DNA of 64,000 nt from Planctomycetota bacterium (lineage in GTDB: Bacteria > Planctomycetota > UBA1135 > GCA-002686595): positions 62,001-126,000 of the forward strand of contig JAEUIA010000091.1 in NCBI GenBank assembly GCA_016795245.1. The letters run 5' to 3'. The position numbers and the translations under genes are program-made. Every line of letters begins with the position of its first letter. The first letter of the stretch is position 1. Shown piece by piece: positions 51,986 to 63,039 of this stretch. The notes below the pieces were generated by a model. The model was not told where the DNA came from, ran no database searches, and saw nothing but the letters and a program-made list of their open reading frames with translations.

Positions 51986-52209
51986 TCGCAGTTCCGGGAT
52001 GAACGGGTGAGCCTGCACCCGCGCCAGCACGACGGGCCTCGTCGAATCTCAGGGGTCGAGGTTTGAACCGTCTCTCGTACTCACCTCTCTAGGCGACGCA
52101 AGCACGGGCTGTCGTGGAAGCCGATCCGCTCATCCCATCCACGCTCACACTTGCGCATGGCGTGCAGGCCGCGACGGATGCCGTCGTTCGCGAGACGCGG
52201 ACCCCGCGC

Positions 52210-54492
<2,283 letters not shown>

Positions 54493-54502
54493 CGCAGCCT
54501 CA

Positions 54503-54787
54503 TCATGGGCAAGCGCACGGCGTCGCGCGACAGCGGGGACAGCCACGGCCGTATTTCTTCTCGGCGGCAGCCTGCAGGTCGATTTCCGCGATCGAGGCGA
54601 GCGTGGCGAGCCAGGCCAGGACGTCGGCGAACTCGCCCTCGAGCTCTTCGCGCTTGTTGCGGCGCAAGGCGCGCGTCAGTTCGCCGACCTCTTCGCAAAA
54701 CCACATGTGCGTGCCGGCCAGCCCGCGCGCGGCGTCACGTGCGAAGTAGATGTCCTCGATGCGCTTCTGAAATTCGTCGATCTTCAT
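54503..54787 (-). CDS. MazG-like nucleotide pyrophosphohydrolase with extra Cys cluster
   Basis: A 94-residue protein with the MazG helix pattern: MKIDEFQKRIEDIYFARDAARG, EEVGELTRALRRN and EGEFADVLAWLATLASI (EExxE..ExxD metal site). It likely hydrolyses nucleoside triphosphates to monophosphates, cleaning the pool. After the MazG core it ends KKYGRGCPRCRATPCACP, a Cys-rich tail that could bind zinc and is unusual. It lies between rsbU and priA in the operon. Confidence 0.82.
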   Translation of the reverse strand: MKIDEFQKRIEDIYFARDAARGLAGTHMWFCEEVGELTRALRRNKREELEGEFADVLAWLATLASIAEIDLQAAAEKKYGRGCPRCRATPCACP

Positions 54788-54802
54788 GGTGTAGAGCCGC
54801 GA

Positions 54803-56257
54803 TCAGGCCTTGCGGCGCATGCACACGATCGAGATGTCGCTTGGGAAGGGCGTGGAACCGGCGTAGTTCGCGAGGTCCTTGCCGAGCGCTTCGGAGAGAG
54901 TCTTGGATCCCAGGCCGGCGTGTTGCAAGACGAAGCGATAGAAGTCCTTCTCGCCCAGTTCCTTGTCCTCGCCGTTCTTCACCAGCGCCGGACCCGAGTT
55001 GGAGATCACGATGTGGTCACCGGGGTCGAACGGGATCTTCTGAACTTGCAAGGTCCGCTTGAAGACCGGTCCCTTGTCGAAGCCGAGCGCGATGCCTTCG
55101 CTCTGCACGAGCCGGATCTTCTTGTCGGCGGCCGTGAATCTGATCAACGGGATCTTGTGTCCCGCACACGCCACGGTCGCGATGCCGTCCTTCGGATCGA
55201 CGAGCACGTACAGCGCCGTCACGTACATCCCGCGCCGCACGTCGCGCGCGATCTCGGCGTTCACGCGGTTGAACGCTTCGGCCACGTCACCGCCGCGCGA
55301 CAGTTCGACTCGCAGGTAGGAACGCGCGATCGCGCCGATCATCGCGCCCGGGATGCCGCGACCGCTGACGTCGCACACGAGCAGGCCGACACGCCCGTCG
55401 CCGAGTTCGATGAACTCGTGGAAATCGCCGCCCGGCGTCGGTGAGTCGACGTGCAGCGACGCGAGTTCGTACCCCGGAACCGCAGGCGTCGTCTGTGGCA
55501 GGAGCGCTTCACGGACGTCGCCGGCCAGCGCGATCTCGCGCTCGCGCACGTTCAGTTCGAGCTGCGCTTCCTGCGCCTGCTCCAGGTTGCCGGCCATGCG
55601 GTCGATCGACTTGGCGAGCAACATGACTTCGCCCCCGGCGCGCACGCGCGTTCTGTGGCGCAAGTCGCCGCGGCTGATCTGCGCGATGTCGTCGACGATC
55701 AGCTCGAGCGGCCGCGCAACCGCTGAACCGACCATGTAGGCGACGACTGCGCCGGCCAGGATCACGAACAAGGTGACTCCGAGGATGATCGCCATGAGCC
55801 CGTCACCTGCGCTGTCCTTGGCCGTCATCGGCACGAGCAGCGGCGGCATGATGTCCTTGTACAGGTACATGTGACCCGGCGTGCGGCGGTTGTCGCCGTA
55901 CATGACGTCGTAGCGCTTCACTTCGCCGTCGGCAAAGGCGACCGGCTGCGCACCCGGCACCTGGATGGGGTTCTCGATGCGCTTCTTGTCGGGGTCGGGT
56001 TTCTTGCCGTAGACCTTGAGGTCGATCTCTGCCTGTTGATCCTCGCGCATCTGCTGCAAGAGCGGACCTTGGAGGCGCGTGGCTTCGACGAACGTCTTCT
56101 CCTGCACCGCCTGTGCCGCGCTGACCATGCGCGAGTAGAGGAACGCACCCGCGATGATCATGACGACCGCCAACGCAATCGTCATCGTGATCGCGAATCG
56201 CGACGCCAGCGATTGGCCGGAGAGCGAGAGGTCCGAGCCTTTCTTCGTGCGTGCCAT
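54803..56257 (-). CDS. RsbU/SpoIIE-type PP2C phosphatase with HAMP domain
   Basis: A 484-residue protein with two membrane helices, about 20-43 (FAITMTIALAVVMIIAGAFLYSRM) and 155-178 (AIILGVTLFVILAGAVVAYMVG), enclosing an external region. A HAMP-like segment follows (RPLELIVDDIAQISRGDLRHRTRV), then the phosphatase: PGYELASLHVDSPTPGGDFHEFIELGDGRVGLLVCDVSGRGIPGAMIGA. It likely dephosphorylates an anti-sigma-antagonist in a stress response. The partner switch proteins are not in the window. It begins 1 nt after pgpA. Confidence 0.9.
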   Translation of the reverse strand: MARTKKGSDLSLSGQSLASRFAITMTIALAVVMIIAGAFLYSRMVSAAQAVQEKTFVEATRLQGPLLQQMREDQQAEIDLKVYGKKPDPDKKRIENPIQVPGAQPVAFADGEVKRYDVMYGDNRRTPGHMYLYKDIMPPLLVPMTAKDSAGDGLMAIILGVTLFVILAGAVVAYMVGSAVARPLELIVDDIAQISRGDLRHRTRVRAGGEVMLLAKSIDRMAGNLEQAQEAQLELNVREREIALAGDVREALLPQTTPAVPGYELASLHVDSPTPGGDFHEFIELGDGRVGLLVCDVSGRGIPGAMIGAIARSYLRVELSRGGDVAEAFNRVNAEIARDVRRGMYVTALYVLVDPKDGIATVACAGHKIPLIRFTAADKKIRLVQSEGIALGFDKGPVFKRTLQVQKIPFDPGDHIVISNSGPALVKNGEDKELGEKDFYRFVLQHAGLGSKTLSEALGKDLANYAGSTPFPSDISIVCMRRKA

Positions 56258-56258
56258 G

Positions 56259-56741
56259 TCACACCGTCCAAATCAGGGTATCTAGGAAGAACCGGGCCGG
56301 GATCATGACGAAGACGAGGCCCCACACGCCCGCGCAGACGTCGTCCAACAGGATGCCGTGTCCGCCGCCGATCTTCTCCATCCTTCGGCAAGGCCAGGGC
56401 TTGGCGATGTCGAAGAAGCGGAAGACGAAGAACGCCACGGCCAGCGCGACCAGGCTCGGCCCCTTCATCCAGGCCACCGTGATCAAGTAGCCGATCACTT
56501 CGTCGACTACGAAAATCCCGGGATCCTTGCGCCCGGCGTAGCGCTCGGACCACGGCCCGAGCGGCAGCGTGGCGGCGTACAAAGCCACGCAGACGACGAG
56601 CACCCACAAGGGAAACCAGGCCGTGTCCTTCAGGAGCCAGGCGACGAGCACGCCGCCCAGCGTGCCGACCGTGCCGGGAGCGAAGGGCGAGCATCCGAGG
56701 AAGCCGAACGACACCAGCGCGAGCTTGAGGCGGTCGATCAT
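56259..56741 (-). CDS. pgpA: Phosphatidylglycerophosphatase A
   Basis: The ATG at 56741 overlaps the pgsA stop by 4 nt (ATGA) and gives 160 residues. Landmarks are LGCSPFAPGTVGTLGGVLVAWLL (conserved SPFAPGTVGT), RKDPGIFVVDEVIGYLITV (DEVxG active site) and RFFDIAKPWPCRRMEKIGGGHGILLDDVCAGVWG. Several membrane helices are present. It removes phosphate from phosphatidylglycerophosphate made by PgsA, giving phosphatidylglycerol. Confidence 0.95.
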   Translation of the reverse strand: MIDRLKLALVSFGFLGCSPFAPGTVGTLGGVLVAWLLKDTAWFPLWVLVVCVALYAATLPLGPWSERYAGRKDPGIFVVDEVIGYLITVAWMKGPSLVALAVAFFVFRFFDIAKPWPCRRMEKIGGGHGILLDDVCAGVWGLVFVMIPARFFLDTLIWTV

Positions 56742-57346
56742 CCGCGCGGGCCTTCGAGCAGGAACTTGCGCGTCTTGACGAGATACGAGAGGCACGACCC
56801 AACCGACGTCGCGAGGGTGAGCCAGACGAAGACATGTCCCGTCGTCTGCCAGAAGGGCGTCGCGATGTCGAAGGCCTGCATGCCGATCACGATTCCGATC
56901 GCGAAGCATTGGGCGAACATCTTGACCTTGCCGAACCAGTCGGCCGACAGTTGTCCGCCCTGGCTCTCGACGTAGCCACGGATCGCCGTGATCAAGAATT
57001 CGCGCGCGACGACGACGACGACGATCCAGGCTGGAAACCACTTCTCCGACCAGGGCAGGACGACCAGGAAGATCATCGTGCCCAGGATCAGGACCTTGTC
57101 GACGAACGGGTCGGCGATGCGTCCAAAGGCCGTGACCGTGTTGCCGCGGCGCGCGAGCCAGCCGTCGAGCACGTCGCTCGCCGCGACGAGGACGAAGGTC
57201 CAGAACGCAAAGCGCAACCATTCGCGGTCGACGAACAGACCCAGCGTGCGCCGACTCTCGTCCTGCGCCAGGATCCAGAACAAGACGATTGCCCCGACGA
57301 AGCGCAGCGCCGTGATGCGATTGGGCCAGTATTGAAAGACACCCAT
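56738..57346 (-). CDS. pgsA: CDP-diacylglycerol-glycerol-3-phosphate 3-phosphatidyltransferase
   Basis: From ATG 57346 this is 202 residues; starting at 57385 would overlap rimO. The CDP-alcohol phosphotransferase motif D-G-x2-A-R-x8-G-x3-D-x3-D is present as DGWLARRGNTVTAFGRIADPFVD. N-terminal NRITALRFVGAIVLFWIL and multiple helices fit. It makes phosphatidylglycerophosphate in the cytoplasmic membrane; pgpA follows directly. Confidence 0.95.
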   Translation of the reverse strand: MGVFQYWPNRITALRFVGAIVLFWILAQDESRRTLGLFVDREWLRFAFWTFVLVAASDVLDGWLARRGNTVTAFGRIADPFVDKVLILGTMIFLVVLPWSEKWFPAWIVVVVVAREFLITAIRGYVESQGGQLSADWFGKVKMFAQCFAIGIVIGMQAFDIATPFWQTTGHVFVWLTLATSVGSCLSYLVKTRKFLLEGPRG

Positions 57347-57360
57347 GCGGCGGGTCTTTT

Positions 57361-58707
57361 CTAGCGCTTCTCGAGCGGCGTACACACCAGGTTCGATTCG
57401 GAATCGAGGGAGTCCACCCGCGCGCGGAGGAAATCACCCACCTTGGCCCGCGTTCCGCGTACGACCGCGATCAGGTCGACTTCGGGCGCGTCCGCCGCGG
57501 TGCGACCGACGACGGCCTCGGCGTCGGGATGGCTCTCGTCGACGAGGATTTCGACTTCGGTCCCGACGAGTTGGGACTGCGTCGCATGGAGCACTCCGTC
57601 GCGCGCCGCGATCACCGCGTCGTAGCGCGCCTTCGCGACGTCGCCGGGTACGCGGCCATCGAGTTCGAAACCGGGCGTGCCCTGTTCGGGCGAGTAGGTG
57701 AAGGCCCCCAGACGCGCGATCTGGTACTCGCGCACGAACTCCACCGCTTCGGCCGCATCCGCGTCGGTCTCGCCCGGGAAACCCATGAGCAGCGTCGTGC
57801 GCAGCGTGATGTTCGGTACGTCGGCACGCAGGCGGTCGAGGATCTTGCGCACTTGATCGCCGCTGCCGGCGCGGCGCATCGAGCGCAGGATCGGCGTCGC
57901 GATGTGTTGAACGGGGATGTCGAGGTAGGGCACGACGTTGGGGTGCGCGCGCATCACTTCGGTCAAACGCCAGGGAAAGCGATTGGGGTAGGCGTACATC
58001 ACGCGCACGCGCTTCACGCCGTCGACCTGGGCCAGCGCTTCGACCAGATCGGGCAATTCCTGCGCGTTTTCGCGGCCCCAGGCGGTCGAATCCTCGGCCA
58101 CGAGCACGAGTTCGCGCACGCCCCCGCTCGTGAGCTCGTGCGCTTCGGACACGAGATCCTCGAGTGACTTGCTGCGGTGCGGCCCGCGGATGGAGGGAAT
58201 CGCGCAGAAGCTGCAGGTGTGATCGCACCCGTGGCTGATGCGCATGTAGGCGTAGCTATTGGGCGTCGCGAGCAGGCGCGCGCCGTCGCGGTCGGGCTCG
58301 CGCAGCCCCGGGCCTTCGAGGTAGCTCGCGGTCTTTTCACCGTCGGTCAGCGCCTTGACGGACTTCGCCAGCGCCTTGTAGTCGCTGATCTCAGCGAACA
58401 GATCGACGCCCGGAAACTTCGCGGCCAGGTCGTGCTTGTAGCGCTGCACCAGGCATCCGGCGACGACGACGCGTTCGATCTCACCCTTCTTCTTGCGCTT
58501 CAAGAGCGCGCGAATGGCGCCCTCCGATTCCTCGCGCGCAGGCCCGATGAACGAGCACGTGTTGAGCACGACCGTGTGAGCCACCGACGCGTCGTCGGTG
58601 ATCACGACGCCGGCTTCGGCCATGCGCCCGAGCATCAGCTCCGAGTCGATCAGATTGCGCGCGCACCCGAGGTGCACGAGCGAAACGTAGGGTTGCTTCT
58701 TGTTCAA
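57361..58707 (-). CDS. rimO: Ribosomal protein S12 methylthiotransferase RimO
   Basis: The start is uncertain: TTG 58707 (LNKKQPYVSLVHLGC) with GGAAG upstream was chosen, giving 448 residues; an open frame reaches GTG 58869. The N-terminal cluster uses Cys in VSLVHLGCARNLIDSE, NTCSFIGPA and AGCLVQRY; the radical-SAM motif is CDHTCSFCAIP. A TRAM domain ends the protein (VEILVDESHPDAEAVVGRT). It adds a methylthio group to an aspartate of S12. It is the first gene of the operon. Confidence 0.93.
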   Translation of the reverse strand: MNKKQPYVSLVHLGCARNLIDSELMLGRMAEAGVVITDDASVAHTVVLNTCSFIGPAREESEGAIRALLKRKKKGEIERVVVAGCLVQRYKHDLAAKFPGVDLFAEISDYKALAKSVKALTDGEKTASYLEGPGLREPDRDGARLLATPNSYAYMRISHGCDHTCSFCAIPSIRGPHRSKSLEDLVSEAHELTSGGVRELVLVAEDSTAWGRENAQELPDLVEALAQVDGVKRVRVMYAYPNRFPWRLTEVMRAHPNVVPYLDIPVQHIATPILRSMRRAGSGDQVRKILDRLRADVPNITLRTTLLMGFPGETDADAAEAVEFVREYQIARLGAFTYSPEQGTPGFELDGRVPGDVAKARYDAVIAARDGVLHATQSQLVGTEVEILVDESHPDAEAVVGRTAADAPEVDLIAVVRGTRAKVGDFLRARVDSLDSESNLVCTPLEKR

Positions 58708-59176
58708 ATCGGACGGTACTTCCGCAAAATGCGACCGCGCGGCCTGCGTCGGCGCCGCGCGGCGAGAGCTTTCGGGGTCGCGCGGGCCTCCGTGTTCTGC
58801 ATCGGACCCGTGCCCCTTCGGCCGGAATCGGGGGCCGAGAGTATATCCGGCGACCCACGGTGGAGGCACGGATCGACCCGATCAAGCCCTGGGAGGGCGA
58901 CCGGCCGCCGGAATCGTGGCGGGTCGGCTCAAGGGTTGGCCCCCCCCCGCATGTGCCGGTGATCAGGCACAGGCGTGACCGGTCTGCGCGCGCCCCGCCG
59001 TGCCTGACACGCAGCGCAGGGCGACAAGGTGCTCGCAGGCGTCGTGAGCTAGGATGTATTGCGCACACGCATTCGAAGGTCGGTCCCGTCCGCGCGGCGT
59101 ATCACGCTGCATCCCGCCAGGAGGCGGAACGGAGGGGTCTGAAGCTGATCACGGTCCTGCGCGAACGGGATGGAGC
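58708..59176. other. 469-nt divergent intergenic region with a C9 tract
   Basis: Between rimO and the desaturase gene. Nine consecutive C lie at 58940-58948. Open frames through it show no recognised protein; an early segment reads MEARIDPIKPWEGDRPPESW but has no ribosome site and no family match, so no gene is called. Confidence 0.45.
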
Positions 59177-60298
59177 ATGGAGTCGGACACAATTACACCC
59201 GGGCAGACGAGCAAGGCCGATGTCGCGAAGTGGAAGGCCCTCGTCGCCGAATTCCAGACTCCGAGCCGTTGGCGCGCGTCGTGGCAACTCGTGAATACGT
59301 TCGGCGCCTACGGCCTGCTCTGGTACGCGATGTACCTGACGTCGAGCGTGTCGTGGTGGTACACGCTGCCGCTCGCCATCGTGGCCGGCGGGATGCTGGT
59401 GCGAATCTTCATCATCTTCCACGACTGCGGGCATGGATCGTTTTTCGAATCCCGGGCTGCAAACGACTTCTGGGGCTTCGTTGCAGGCGTCTTGACCCTG
59501 ACGCCCTACTACCACTGGCGCTGGGAACACTCGCTCCACCACGCGTCGGCCGGGGACCTCGATCACCGTGGCGTCGGAGACATCTGGACTCTGACGGTGC
59601 AGGAGTACCTCGAATCCTCGCGTTGGAGGCGCTTCGCGTACAGGTTGGCCCGCAACCCCATCGTCCTGTTCCTGCTCGCCCCGCTCTTCATGTTCGTGAT
59701 CATGCAGCGCGTACCTGCGCGTAAGGCAAGTCGGCGGGAGCGCCACTCCGTGTGGTGGATGAACCTGGCGATCCTCGGCATGGCAGCACTGATGAGCACC
59801 GTATTCGGATTCGTGCCCTACCTCGTGATCCAGTTGATCGTCATGGGAGTGGCAGGTTCGGCGGGCATCTGGTTGTTCTACGTTCAGCACCAGTTCGAAG
59901 AGGCGTACTGGGAGCGCGGCGACGACTGGGGATACACGGAGGCCGCGTTGAAAGGCAGCTCGTTCTACAAGCTGCCCAAGGTCTTGCAGTGGTTCTCAGG
60001 CAACATCGGCTTCCATCACATCCATCACCTGAGTCCGCGCATCCCGAACTACAACCTCGAACGCTGTCACCGATCCGACCCGCTGTTCGCGGATGTGCAG
60101 CCGGTGACCTTGTTCTCCAGCGTGAAGCTCATCCCGCTACGAGTCTGGGACGAATCCGACAAGCGGCTCATCGGGTTCCGCCGACTCGGCAAACTCAAGA
60201 AGGAGCGCGCGCTCCAGAAGACGCATCCGGCGCCCGTTCGTGAACGCGACACCAACAAGTCGCCGACTGCGGACGACCAGCGCCCTCCAACCGCCTGA
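59177..60298 (+). CDS. Membrane fatty-acid desaturase
   Basis: The ATG at 59177 (ACGGGATGGAGC before it) gives 373 residues. The three histidine boxes are HDCGH, HSLHH and HHIHH, the diiron ligands of acyl-lipid desaturases. Membrane helices surround them (LPLAIVAGGMLVRIFIIF, LFLLAPLFMFVIM, ILGMAALMSTVFGFVPYLVIQLIVMG). It puts a double bond in membrane lipid acyl chains, probably altering fluidity. The substrate position is unknown. It is followed by palindrome copy 2. Confidence 0.93.
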   Translation: MESDTITPGQTSKADVAKWKALVAEFQTPSRWRASWQLVNTFGAYGLLWYAMYLTSSVSWWYTLPLAIVAGGMLVRIFIIFHDCGHGSFFESRAANDFWGFVAGVLTLTPYYHWRWEHSLHHASAGDLDHRGVGDIWTLTVQEYLESSRWRRFAYRLARNPIVLFLLAPLFMFVIMQRVPARKASRRERHSVWWMNLAILGMAALMSTVFGFVPYLVIQLIVMGVAGSAGIWLFYVQHQFEEAYWERGDDWGYTEAALKGSSFYKLPKVLQWFSGNIGFHHIHHLSPRIPNYNLERCHRSDPLFADVQPVTLFSSVKLIPLRVWDESDKRLIGFRRLGKLKKERALQKTHPAPVRERDTNKSPTADDQRPPTA

Positions 60299-60314
60299 TT
60301 CCAGAGTGCCGGTA

Positions 60315-60477
60315 CCGAGCCGGACTTCCCTGCGCCGATCTGTTGAATACGGTGCCAGAGCAGTTTCATCACACTTCGCCTGGTGTTCATGCTCGTTGAT
60401 CCACGGCAGCCCGCGAAGTGTGATGAAACTGCTCTGGCACCGTATTCAACAGATCGGCGCAGGGAAGTCCGGCTCGG
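60315..60477. repeat. Long perfect palindrome, copy 2 (65-bp arms, 33-nt loop)
   Basis: Arms 60315-60379 and 60413-60477 are perfect inverted complements. The inner 53 nt match copy 1 except at one site, where both arms changed together (C/G versus G/C). The outer 12 nt of each arm (CCGAGCCGGACT and its complement) are absent from copy 1. It lies between convergent genes, 17 nt after the desaturase stop and 44 nt before the WYL stop. Confidence 0.92.
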
Positions 60478-60520
60478 CGCCGCACGTCTGTCGTTGCAGG
60501 ACACGCAGCGGGCAGCGGAC

Positions 60521-61531
60521 TCAGGCGTGACCTTGCGAGATCGCGCGCCCCGCCGCGCGCACGGACGAGCGCAGGTCCTTGGGCGCGAGCACCTCGACGC
60601 GGCCGCCGTAGCTGAGCACCTTGCGCTCGACTTCGAACAGCGCATTCGTGCGGAATTCGACCGTCGCGCGGCCGTCGCGTCCGCGGCGCACCGTCTGTTG
60701 CGAAGTCCACGTACGCTCGTCGGCCAGGTGCGCGTGGTCCTTGGCGTAGCGCAAGCGCACAAGGCGTGTTCCGCTGTTCGAGCGCATCGCATTGAACCCC
60801 TCGGCGAAGAACGCTTCCGCGCTGAATTCGGGATCGCGCTCGAAGTGCTGCCCCGAGCCGCGCACTGCGCTGATGCGTGGCAGGAAGAACAAGACAGTGT
60901 TGCCGCTCCGCACGGTGCGCGCGACTAGAAACCACTCGCGATCGCGCACCACGAGCAGCAGCGGATCGACAGAACGCGCCTCGACCGTCTGCGTCGCAGG
61001 CAGAAAGTAGTCGATCTCCACGCGCTCGCGATCCTCGATCGCTCCGGTGAGTCGGCTCCATGTCGCGGGGTCGATCCGCACGGGCGGCAGACCGGAGAAA
61101 TGAATCGCGCGTGCGGCCAGAGCGTGCCGCGAACGCAATTCACCTGGGAGTGCCGCCAATACTTTCTCGAAGGCCGCCCGCAGGTGGCCGGCGACGGGAG
61201 TGCCCTCGTATTGAGCGAGAGCGTTTTCAGCGACCATCAGCGCAAACAAGTCGCGTTCGTTCAGGGTGACTGCCGGAATCGCAAACCCGGAGCCGGCGTA
61301 GGTGTACCCGCGCGCGGAGGAGTCGTACTGGATCGGCGCGCCGAGTTCGTCGCGCAGCGCCTCAAGGTCGCGGTACACGGTTTTCGTCGATACGCCGCAC
61401 TCGCGCGCAAGCTTCGCAGCGGACGGGCGTGACCCGTCTCTCAGCCGAGCGTCGATGTGGACGATGCGTTTCCATCGACTGAGGTAATCCCCGTCGCCGC
61501 CTGATCGGTAGAGAGTGAGTCGCCTGATCAC
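60521..61531 (-). CDS. WYL-domain transcriptional regulator
   Basis: A 336-residue protein starting at GTG or similar codon at 61531. The N-terminal helix-turn-helix (RPSAAKLARECGVSTKTVYRDLEALRDELGAPIQYD) is of the DeoR/HTH_11 type. The WYL-type sensing domain follows (RVEIDYFLPATQTVEARSVDPLLLVVRDREWFLVART), with a WCX-like end (TVEFRTNALFEVERKVLSYGGRVEVLAPKDLR). WYL proteins respond to nucleotides or DNA damage and often act as repressors. Its targets are unknown. Confidence 0.9.
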   Translation of the reverse strand: MIRRLTLYRSGGDGDYLSRWKRIVHIDARLRDGSRPSAAKLARECGVSTKTVYRDLEALRDELGAPIQYDSSARGYTYAGSGFAIPAVTLNERDLFALMVAENALAQYEGTPVAGHLRAAFEKVLAALPGELRSRHALAARAIHFSGLPPVRIDPATWSRLTGAIEDRERVEIDYFLPATQTVEARSVDPLLLVVRDREWFLVARTVRSGNTVLFFLPRISAVRGSGQHFERDPEFSAEAFFAEGFNAMRSNSGTRLVRLRYAKDHAHLADERTWTSQQTVRRGRDGRATVEFRTNALFEVERKVLSYGGRVEVLAPKDLRSSVRAAGRAISQGHA

Positions 61532-62144
61532 GGATCGTGGAGTCTTGCGTTGCGCTCGTTGCGATGGATTGGCTTGTCAGAGAGATCGCTCAGGTGCCCC
61601 GGACGCACGTCGTCACGGAGCACCTGAACTCTCCCTATCCCCTCGGGCCCCGCGGTAGCAAGCGAGCTGCTGCGAGCATCGATCAGATCCCCTTGGGCAT
61701 CACGAACCCGTCCTGCCGAAGTCCACCCGCCGGGAAGCGCGCGTGTTCGGTAGAACGTGCCGCGGACGCGTTCTGCGTTCTCGACCGGCGCAGCATCGCC
61801 TGTGCATGGGACACAGGATGTCCTAGTCATGAATTTCGGTAGAGATCAGCGACGCACCAACCCGTCCGGCGCAGGCAGGCCCCGAACCTGTCCACGGATG
61901 GCGGTCCGCGCTGCTATCGCACCCCGGTGACCTGGGTTCCGAGGGTGTGCTGGATGGCCTGGAGCCAGCTGAACGGCAGCAACCCGAGTCTCGAACCGCC
62001 GATTCTCCGAAGTCCGCGGGCTGGATGCGGCTTTCTGGCAAAGCACGGCGACGGCGCAGGGCTGCTCCGTCTCGAGCAGAAACCGGAACGCCAACAGAAG
62101 AGAGCCGAAGGCTCGAGTGCCTCTCAGTACTCTGCCTCGGGAAA
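61532..62144. other. 613-nt region without a supported gene
   Basis: Open frames on both strands (for example plus 61537-61842) are rich in Cys/Ser/Arg with no family signal, so they look like chance. No hairpin, tRNA or repeat was recognised. Confidence 0.4.
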
Positions 62145-62966
62145 TCAGCAGCGTGTCCGCATCGGTTCGCGGCTCTGCTCCTGCACCGCCGGACTCGCGA
62201 AACCTTTAGATTCGGAGTGCGCCCAGGACTTCGTGATGTAGGCAGCCGCGTCGGGCGTCTTGCACGCCGTGTCACCGTGATCGACGTCGACAGGGCCGAT
62301 TTTCGCCGCCGCTGCGAGCGCCAGTTTCTGCAGGGCGGCGTCGCGACAACCGATCGCGATGAGCGCGTAGTTCATGGATTCGCGTTCTTCGTTGGGAACC
62401 GTGTGGATCGTCTTCTGAATCGTCTTCAAGTGATCCTTGAACCACGCTGACTCCGTGGTCTTGGACGTCATCGCCATGGCACTGACGAGCATCCAGCCGC
62501 TGCACCGCTGCACGAGCTTGTCAGACGCAAGCCAGGCATCCGCACGATCCCGCGCGTGCGGTCCTTCGGACGCGAGCTGCGCGACATAGGAGTGGCACAA
62601 GCGCGGAGTCAAACCTCCGGCCCAGCGATCGAGTTCAGCGGGAGTCATACGCGCGGGATCAGCGACCTTCACCGCCAAGAGGCGCGCATCGAAGTTGCCG
62701 GTCTTCCACAGCTCCAGCGCGAGTTCGTGATCGACACGAATCTTCTTCACCAGCGTTTTCAACGTGGCAAAGCTGACGCCAAACATGGGTTCGGGCGCAC
62801 CGTGTCGCGCGTACGTCTTGCGCGTTTGCGCCGAGCCGGCTTTTTCAAGCGCGGCCATGGCGGCGGCGACGGACATGCGTGTCCCAGGTGCCTTGCCGGT
62901 CGACCTGGCTGCGGTCTTGAACTTCACGGCGGGCGTCGGTTTCTTGGTTGTCGGCCTGGTTGCCAT
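62145..62966 (-). CDS. AlkD-like DNA alkylation repair protein (HEAT-like)
   Basis: A 273-residue protein. After a Lys/Thr-rich N-terminus, helical repeats match AlkD-type proteins: MSVAAAMAALEKAGSAQTRKTYARHGAPEPMFGVSFATLKTL, DHELALELWKTGNFDARLLAVKVADP, CSGWMLVSAMAMTS and WFKDHLKTIQKTIHTVPNEERESMNYALIAIGCRD. AlkD excises bulky or positively charged alkylated bases. Some relatives are not enzymes, so activity is not certain. Confidence 0.82.
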   Translation of the reverse strand: MATRPTTKKPTPAVKFKTAARSTGKAPGTRMSVAAAMAALEKAGSAQTRKTYARHGAPEPMFGVSFATLKTLVKKIRVDHELALELWKTGNFDARLLAVKVADPARMTPAELDRWAGGLTPRLCHSYVAQLASEGPHARDRADAWLASDKLVQRCSGWMLVSAMAMTSKTTESAWFKDHLKTIQKTIHTVPNEERESMNYALIAIGCRDAALQKLALAAAAKIGPVDVDHGDTACKTPDAAAYITKSWAHSESKGFASPAVQEQSREPMRTRC

Positions 62967-63039
62967 CGAGTTCCTTTCGTTGCGTGCGCCTCGAGTCAGG
63001 GCTCGATTCTAGCGCACACGACAGAACGCGCGAGTCCGC

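Noticed and set aside
61537..61842. A 101-codon plus-strand frame
   Set aside because: Cys/Arg/Ser-rich without ribosome site or family match.
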